Shown piece by piece: positions 7,806 to 12,366 of a DNA stretch of 12,366 nucleotides; position 1 is the first letter of the stretch, and each line of letters begins with the position of its first letter. The position numbers and the translations under genes are program-made. Origin of the DNA: RGIG1828 sp045592485 (GTDB taxonomy: Bacteria; Bacillota; Clostridia; UMGS1810). The notes under the pieces were generated by a model. That model saw only the letters and a list, made by a program, of their open reading frames with translations. It did not search any database and was not told the origin of the DNA. The stretch covers positions 1-12,366 of the forward strand of contig JAZNUS010000013.1 of NCBI GenBank assembly GCA_045592485.1, read 5' to 3'.

Positions 7806-7810
7806 TGTTT
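7793..7810. promoter_or_regulatory. Palindrome over the -35 box (possible operator)
   Basis: AAACATT-AGTC-AATGTTT is a perfect 7-4-7 inverted repeat whose spacer and inner bases are the -35 hexamer of the binding-protein promoter. A protein bound here would block RNA polymerase. It is not a cre sequence. The regulator is unknown. Confidence 0.5.
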
Positions 7811-7826
7811 ATAATTACTTATTTTT

Positions 7827-7840
7827 TGGACTATTGTCCA
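7827..7840 (-). other. Small hairpin between the family 88 and binding-protein genes
   Basis: TGGAC-TATT-GTCCA is a perfect 5-bp stem. On the minus-strand transcript it can extend by four U-A pairs past one bulged G. It begins 13 bases after the family 88 stop. It is followed by an A-rich, not U-rich, stretch on that strand, so it is not a standard terminator. It could be a 3'-end stabilising or processing structure, or a second operator half. Confidence 0.4.
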
Positions 7841-7853
7841 CAAAACAACTTTC

Positions 7854-9074
7854 TTACCAGTATCTTTTCCAGTCGGGATTTGTTAATCTGAGAAGAGCTT
7901 CAAGATAGAAATAGTCACCGTAAAGGGCACACCCCTCAATACCAAGATCAAAAGGTCTTGCACCTGTGCATCCCCAGAAGAGACCGTCATAATACTGACC
8001 GTTTTTGTTGGTATCTCCCGTGTAGCCGTCGATTATAGCTTCAACAAGCATACAAGCTGCATTATAGTAGATTTCTCTGTCGGGATCATTTTCGTCCATA
8101 AAGTTCAGAGCTTCAAGCATACCGCAGGCAGAAATTGCACCGGCAGAAGTGTCTCTGGGTTCATCGCCGTCTGTGAAATCATAATCCCAGTAAGGAACAT
8201 TATCTTCAGGAAGATGGTTGAGCATAAATGCCACCTGATCCTTCTGAACCTTAAGGAAGGAGTCGTCACCTGTATAATCATATGCCACAGGGAAACCGTA
8301 GATGCCCCATGCATGACCTCTTGACCAGGTAGATTCGTCACGGTGTCCCTGGAAGGTTACGCCTTTTACAGGTGCGTGGGTATCAATGTCAAACTGATAG
8401 TGATGATAGGAAGAACCGTCGGCACGAATAAGAAGGTCGCGTGTTTTCTTGTTCTGATTGTATGCCGCCTCTGTGAACCGTGTGTTATTAAGCTCCTCGC
8501 CTGCCCAGAAAAGCAACGGCACATTCATCAGAGTGTCCATCATTGTGCGGCAAGCCCATTCTTCTGTTGCACGAAGGGGTGAACGAAGAACAAACCCGCC
8601 TCTTTCGGTATATGCAACATTATAAAAATGTCTTGCAGAATTGAGAGCCAGCTCTTTTGCTTCTTCATTGCCTGTAATTTTATAGAGAGCAACACAAGAG
8701 GGAGAAAAAGCAAATCCCACATCGTGACTGTTCATATCATACTTTCGTTCTGCTCTGTTGGAATATCTTGTCTGGTATGACGGAATGTGACCGAGAGCAG
8801 TGTCTAAAAATTTCTTATCTCCGGTAAGGTCATAGGCAAGAGTGAGACATCCGGTGAGCATGCCGCTCTGCCAGTTGTTGTTCTCACCCATTTCATAGAG
8901 ATGGTAGCAGTTTTTCCTCATATTCTGAGGAAAGTTATCTGAATAAAGTTCAAGCTTGGCAGCAAGCTTGCCTGTGGCTTTTTCAATAGCTTTTTTAAGC
9001 TTTTCGGGAGCTATTGAATGATCACCCTTAAATCTTTCAGGATTGTCGATTCTAATATCGTTTCTGCCAATCAT
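7854..9074 (-). CDS. Glycoside hydrolase family 88, unsaturated glucuronyl hydrolase
   Basis: A cytoplasmic (no signal peptide) enzyme of 406 residues expected to remove 4,5-unsaturated uronic acid from the non-reducing end of oligosaccharides released by polysaccharide lyases (glycosaminoglycan- or gellan-type substrates in the family). The (alpha/alpha)6-barrel signature is clear: NSHDVGF with Asp118, and RTMMDTLMNVPLLFWA with Asp180, aligning with the two catalytic aspartates of characterised family members. It also has DESTWSRGHAWGIYGF near 246-261; most members I recall have Gln where His254 stands. Start choice: a GTG at 9083 extends the frame by three codons but has no Shine-Dalgarno. 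GAGGTG at 9081-9086 lies six bases before the ATG at 9074, so I use that. It follows the ceramidase-like gene directly, with the ribosome binding site next to that gene's stop. Exact substrate unknown; GH105 is a less likely alternative. Confidence 0.88.
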   Translation of the reverse strand: MIGRNDIRIDNPERFKGDHSIAPEKLKKAIEKATGKLAAKLELYSDNFPQNMRKNCYHLYEMGENNNWQSGMLTGCLTLAYDLTGDKKFLDTALGHIPSYQTRYSNRAERKYDMNSHDVGFAFSPSCVALYKITGNEEAKELALNSARHFYNVAYTERGGFVLRSPLRATEEWACRTMMDTLMNVPLLFWAGEELNNTRFTEAAYNQNKKTRDLLIRADGSSYHHYQFDIDTHAPVKGVTFQGHRDESTWSRGHAWGIYGFPVAYDYTGDDSFLKVQKDQVAFMLNHLPEDNVPYWDYDFTDGDEPRDTSAGAISACGMLEALNFMDENDPDREIYYNAACMLVEAIIDGYTGDTNKNGQYYDGLFWGCTGARPFDLGIEGCALYGDYFYLEALLRLTNPDWKRYW

Positions 9075-9087
9075 TTTTGTCACCTCA

Positions 9088-10374
9088 TTAAGACTTCATT
9101 TTATTTGCAATGTTAATAATTCTGTCATACAAAATTTCCCCGGCATTAACTTCAAGATAACTGTCATAAGCAGGAGCAGTTTCATATAACTTGTTGCCTT
9201 CAACAAACAATTCGGGCATGGGAACATAACCGCCATATGCATTTGAATTTTCCATAACCATGTTGAATTTATATGGTGAATTCTCTTTAACTCTTATCGA
9301 GTATTCACTAAACATTTCGCCGGGATATATGTAGAGTGCAAATTCACCTACTGTAATAACCTGAACATACATATCAACGGGGACATCTTTTTCCACACAC
9401 TGATAGTAAAGCAGATTTCTGAGCTGAAACATACTTTTTGCTTCAGCATACTGATTAAGAAGCTTATAAAATGCATCTTCATCATACATTCTTTTTCTGA
9501 GAACTACTTTTTCTTTTACAACAGAAAGTTTGCCGTCTATTTCAGTATCTTTTCCGTCAAGAGCAACAATTGACGGAGCAATAAGCTTTGCTATAACTTC
9601 TGATTTCCGGGATTTTTCTTCGTCTGTTTTACCATAGGGATTGAAGGTGTTGATGTCTCCCGATGGAGCGGCAACATAGATACTTACAAAATCTCTGCCG
9701 TAGGTATCTTTAAGATGTTCAGAAATAAATGCAGAATAGTCGCCTGAATAACCGTCGAGGGGTCTTCTGCCCATTGTGTCCTGATGACATCCGAAAGCAT
9801 AGAGCGCGCCTATTTTTTTACCATTTTGTTCAACAAAGAGAACCGGAACACGGTTGTCGGGTTCTGTTACGGGATGGTCAATTTTGTCGGGATCAACCTC
9901 AAAGGTTTTAAAGGTTCCGTTTTTTAAAACAGAGCAACGATTTCTTGCAATGCCCGGGACTTCGGCTTCGGCAAAGCTCAGCTTTGCATCGTCAAGCTTC
10001 TGATATGCAAGAATTGCAGAATCGGCAACAAGACGGAAAAACACATGCTTGTATTCAGGGTCAGCAAAGCAATTGATATTGGGATTATCAGTAACCGGAG
10101 CACCACAGTGAGCATGAGTTGAATGGATACAAACACATTCGGGCGAAATGCCTGTGTACTCCTGAATTCTTTTGGTGACAATTCCGGGCATCTCTGACGG
10201 ATATTCGCAAATATCCACAGAAATAACCACGGCATACTGTCCATCCTGTTCAAGCACAAGAGATTTTGCGTGAAGTTTTGTGTATACTGTTTGCGCACGG
10301 CGGTCACGACCGTAGCCGGTCATATAACAACCAAGTGGTGGTGTGATGTCACTTTCATATACTGCTGCTTTCAT
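9088..10374 (-). CDS. Neutral/alkaline ceramidase-like metallohydrolase
   Basis: A 428-residue protein resembling the N-terminal catalytic domain of neutral/alkaline non-lysosomal ceramidases (PF04734 type). Visible motifs: N-terminal SDITPPLGCYMTGYG (8-22); HSTHAHCGAP (84-93), matching the zinc-ligand 'THTHSGPG' region; GCHQD with His197; GYSGDY; SGDIN (238-242), equivalent to the ceramidase 'GDVNP' motif; and YGGYVPMPE near the C-terminus. True ceramidases are secreted and have an extra C-terminal domain. This protein has neither a signal peptide nor that domain, so ceramide is unlikely to be its substrate. Position in the operon (start 15 bases after the family 20 gene stop, AGGAGGA at 10381-10387) points to a hydrolytic step on an imported sugar derivative, perhaps removal of an N- or O-acyl group. 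That is inference. Family: good; function: unknown. Confidence 0.75.
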   Translation of the reverse strand: MKAAVYESDITPPLGCYMTGYGRDRRAQTVYTKLHAKSLVLEQDGQYAVVISVDICEYPSEMPGIVTKRIQEYTGISPECVCIHSTHAHCGAPVTDNPNINCFADPEYKHVFFRLVADSAILAYQKLDDAKLSFAEAEVPGIARNRCSVLKNGTFKTFEVDPDKIDHPVTEPDNRVPVLFVEQNGKKIGALYAFGCHQDTMGRRPLDGYSGDYSAFISEHLKDTYGRDFVSIYVAAPSGDINTFNPYGKTDEEKSRKSEVIAKLIAPSIVALDGKDTEIDGKLSVVKEKVVLRKRMYDEDAFYKLLNQYAEAKSMFQLRNLLYYQCVEKDVPVDMYVQVITVGEFALYIYPGEMFSEYSIRVKENSPYKFNMVMENSNAYGGYVPMPELFVEGNKLYETAPAYDSYLEVNAGEILYDRIINIANKMKS

Positions 10375-10389
10375 GTTATTTCCTCCTGA

Positions 10390-12165
10390 TTATTTTTTCA
10401 TTTCAAGAAGCTCTTTTCTTCTGTCTCGGAGCTGTGAAAGGAAATGTTCTTTTCCTTCAGGATAGTTTTCTTTATCCCAGAGATAAATATATTCGTCATA
10501 AATTTCATCAATAAGAGCAACAAGTCGGTCAATTTCAGCATTTTCTGCAGTCTGATGCATACGGATTATGCAAAGATCGGAAGAAAGGATTACCATTTTT
10601 GCATTAACAAGAACCTGACGCTTCCAGTTTTCGTCAAAATCAATCTTTTCAACTGCATCAATACATTTCTGAACATATGCTGTTACATTTTCAAAGTAGA
10701 AATCGTCACCGCATTCCTTTAGGTCGAAGAAGGGTTCTATTGCAGTTTCATTAAGAGGCTTTCTGATTATGAAGCCGCACATTGTTGAGCAGTGGATTCT
10801 TTCAGGCTCAAGGAGATAATACTGCTGAAGCTTGTAGAGCCAGCGGGAAACCTTTGCACCGCCAAAAACATTTTCGTCAATATATTTTTCGCAGTTTCTC
10901 ACATTGTGTGCTTTAAGTGTGCCGCCATTCTGAGGTTCACCAACATTCCATGCATACTGAGCGCCAAGTGCCGCAGGAACAAGACTCCACACCGGGAAAT
11001 GAGTGTGACCCTCGCCGCATCCCCAGTCGGTTACCATATAGCCGATTGCACCGTGTTCTCTTCCAAATTCACCACAGGCACGAAGATTTACACTGCAAAC
11101 ATCAAATCGTCCGGTGAGAGCAATCCAGGTTGCATTACCGGGGCAGATGTAGTAAGGGGTGTTTTTAGCCTTCAAATCCATACATCTGCGCTCAAGAAGT
11201 GCTGTTTTTGCAATGTCATAGCCCCAGTTAAGAGCAATTGCACCATCGGGAACTCTTTTGAAGCTATCGGGATAGCCGCAGACCATATCAGACCAGAACT
11301 GAACTTTTTTGTTGTATTTTTTCTTTATGTGGTCAGCAAGCTTGTTGAGCCAGTCCATAAACACATTATCGGGACCAACCTCATTGCAAAGGTCTTCAAT
11401 CTGATATTTTCCAAGTCCCATAGCTTCGTCAAGACCAATGTTTACATATTCGGAGCGGAAGTTAGGAAGAAGTGCGGAATAAAGTTTATCGACAAATTCG
11501 AAGGATTCGTCAAGTAAGGGATTGATTGTACCGGTATTGACCTCATCATCACCTATTCTGAGATGCTTGAATTCATCCTGATTAAGCCACAGTGCAAGAT
11601 GACCGAAGCTATTCTGATTGGGAACAAGGTCAATAAAACGGTCAGCACAGTATTGGTCAAGGAACTTAATATCATCTGCGTCGAGACAGTCAAAATCTTT
11701 GGTGTATTCGGGAAGTGTATCATATTTGAAGCAGAAGCTTTCCATATAAAGCTGAAACTCATTATACTTGAGGTCTGCCAGAAGGTCGATGAGACGGCAA
11801 ATATATTTAACCTTCGGCATACGGCAACGGCTGATATCAAGCATGTAGCTTCGTCTGATGAAATCGGGATCATCTTCAATCTCACAGAAAGGCAGATTTT
11901 TGCCGTTTTCCTTGAGAAGCTGTTTCAATGTTGTAACAGCTCTGAAAACACCTGAATCAAAAGCAGCAACAATCCTGATACCATTTTCATCGATGAAAAG
12001 TCTGTAGGCATCTTCCTTGAGTGTTACATCATTTTCAATTCTGAGGTCAGAATTGCCGTCCTTGTATTTGGTGTAGAGAGATACAAGGTCGAGGTTTGAA
12101 TCATACTCTTTGATGGTGTAGATTTTGTCTGAGTAGCTTTCTTTTTTGGGACTTGGAATAATCAT
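10390..12165 (-). CDS. Glycoside hydrolase family 20, beta-N-acetylhexosaminidase type
   Basis: A 591-residue cytoplasmic enzyme (no signal peptide) expected to release terminal beta-GlcNAc or beta-GalNAc. Residues about 50-85 form the small GH20b domain (DAYRLFIDENGIRIVAAF, then FRAVTTLKQLL). The TIM-barrel begins near 104 (RRSYMLDISRCRMPK). The catalytic Asp-Glu pair is D246-E247 in VNIGLDEAMGLGK, replacing the common HIGGDE; this NIGxDE...LGK form recalls the Hex1-like branch of family 20. Long helical C-terminal part (about 430-591) without a known domain. GGAGG at 12172-12178 gives a good start. It is the first gene of the operon with the ceramidase-like and family 88 genes; a cre-like site lies just upstream. 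The leader sequence before its ATG closely resembles that of the next gene. Confidence 0.82.
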   Translation of the reverse strand: MIIPSPKKESYSDKIYTIKEYDSNLDLVSLYTKYKDGNSDLRIENDVTLKEDAYRLFIDENGIRIVAAFDSGVFRAVTTLKQLLKENGKNLPFCEIEDDPDFIRRSYMLDISRCRMPKVKYICRLIDLLADLKYNEFQLYMESFCFKYDTLPEYTKDFDCLDADDIKFLDQYCADRFIDLVPNQNSFGHLALWLNQDEFKHLRIGDDEVNTGTINPLLDESFEFVDKLYSALLPNFRSEYVNIGLDEAMGLGKYQIEDLCNEVGPDNVFMDWLNKLADHIKKKYNKKVQFWSDMVCGYPDSFKRVPDGAIALNWGYDIAKTALLERRCMDLKAKNTPYYICPGNATWIALTGRFDVCSVNLRACGEFGREHGAIGYMVTDWGCGEGHTHFPVWSLVPAALGAQYAWNVGEPQNGGTLKAHNVRNCEKYIDENVFGGAKVSRWLYKLQQYYLLEPERIHCSTMCGFIIRKPLNETAIEPFFDLKECGDDFYFENVTAYVQKCIDAVEKIDFDENWKRQVLVNAKMVILSSDLCIIRMHQTAENAEIDRLVALIDEIYDEYIYLWDKENYPEGKEHFLSQLRDRRKELLEMKK

Positions 12166-12210
12166 GTTATATCCTCCGTTTGTATTTATTTTTTATGCTA
12201 ACAAAGAGTT

Positions 12211-12224
12211 TGGAAACGAAAACA
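12211..12224. promoter_or_regulatory. Catabolite-responsive element (cre)-like operator
   Basis: TGGAAACGAAAACA, with T before it, agrees with the cre consensus WTGNAANCGNWWNCAW at all but the last position. It lies 46 bases upstream of the family 20 start codon, where a promoter for the minus-strand operon is expected. CcpA or another LacI-family protein would be the reader. No convincing -35/-10 pair was found in this stretch; CATAAA near 12192-12197 is a weak -10 candidate. Confidence 0.5.
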
Positions 12225-12263
12225 GATTGGGGTTTGTCGCTCTGTTTTGCGCTAGTGTGTGAG

Positions 12264-12311
12264 CCTTCTCCCTGGTGGAGAAGGTGTCAAGCTTGCTTGA
12301 CGGATGAGGGG
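12264..12311. repeat. Two-hairpin intergenic repeat element
   Basis: Hairpin one: CCTTCTCC (12264-12271) and GGAGAAGG (12277-12284), perfect 8-bp arms with a 5-base loop. Hairpin two, directly after: GTCAAGC (12286-12292) and GCTTGAC (12295-12301). It ends with GGATGAGGGG. The pattern 'CCTTCTCC..GGAGAAGGTG-hairpin-CGGATGAGG' is one I recognise as a multi-copy intergenic element in gut Clostridia genomes. Only one copy is in this window, so its repetitive nature rests on recall. The 201 bases after 12165 otherwise hold only the operon leader and no gene. Confidence 0.6.
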
Positions 12312-12366
12312 ATAGTGACACTCCAAGAAAAGAGCACTTGTGCGAATTTGATTGGTTAGTGGAGCG

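Noticed and set aside
9075..9083. GTG start codon for the family 88 enzyme at 9083
   Set aside because: No Shine-Dalgarno upstream; the GAGGTG overlapping this codon is placed correctly for the ATG at 9074 instead.
10792..11517. A 241-codon open frame on the + strand inside the family 20 gene
   Set aside because: It is antisense to a well-matched GH20 catalytic domain, has no ribosome binding site and shows no recognisable domain; it is a by-product of codon bias.
1..12366. CRISPR arrays, tRNA or rRNA genes, transposases, phage genes or toxin-antitoxin pairs
   Set aside because: None was found: no regularly spaced repeats, no cloverleaf or rRNA motifs, and all sizeable coding regions are assigned to metabolic families.

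Overview
The window looks like a piece of a low-to-moderate GC Clostridia genome, probably a gut Oscillospiraceae/Ruminococcaceae-type bacterium. The reasons are the rnfCDGEAB gene order, strong AGGAGG ribosome binding sites, an Lpl-type sugar-binding lipoprotein, and a terminal hairpin repeat that resembles elements scattered through such genomes. The lineage is an inference; there is no marker gene to settle it.

Left part, + strand (1-4735): an almost complete Rnf operon, rnfC (5' end cut off by the window edge)-rnfD-rnfG-rnfE-rnfA-rnfB, tightly packed and partly translationally coupled. It encodes the membrane complex that couples ferredoxin:NAD+ electron transfer to Na+ or H+ export. A strong rho-independent terminator at 4744-4768 closes it and also lies downstream of the convergent minus-strand genes.

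Right part, - strand (12165 down to 4789): a carbohydrate locus. In transcription order it holds a family 20 glycosidase (beta-N-acetylhexosaminidase type), a neutral-ceramidase-like metallohydrolase, a family 88 unsaturated glucuronyl hydrolase, a sugar-binding lipoprotein of an ABC importer, and a separately promoted gene of the two-domain GNAT-like acyltransferase family (NAT_N/GNAT_C, DUF5596). The three enzymes have no signal peptide and the binding protein is a lipoprotein. The likely scheme is that uronic-acid/amino-sugar oligosaccharides are captured outside, imported, and dismantled in the cytoplasm. No permease, ATPase, polysaccharide lyase or regulator gene is in the window.

Regulatory layout: the glycosidase operon is preceded by a cre-like site (12211-12224). 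The binding-protein gene and the acyltransferase gene each have a TTGACT-17 bp-TATAAT promoter, and each has a dyad centred on its -35 box. A two-hairpin intergenic repeat lies at 12264-12311. No CRISPR array, tRNA, rRNA, transposase or phage gene was seen. The only new-biology candidates are the ceramidase-like enzyme inside this sugar operon, the unusual cysteine set in RnfB, and the regulatory dyads.
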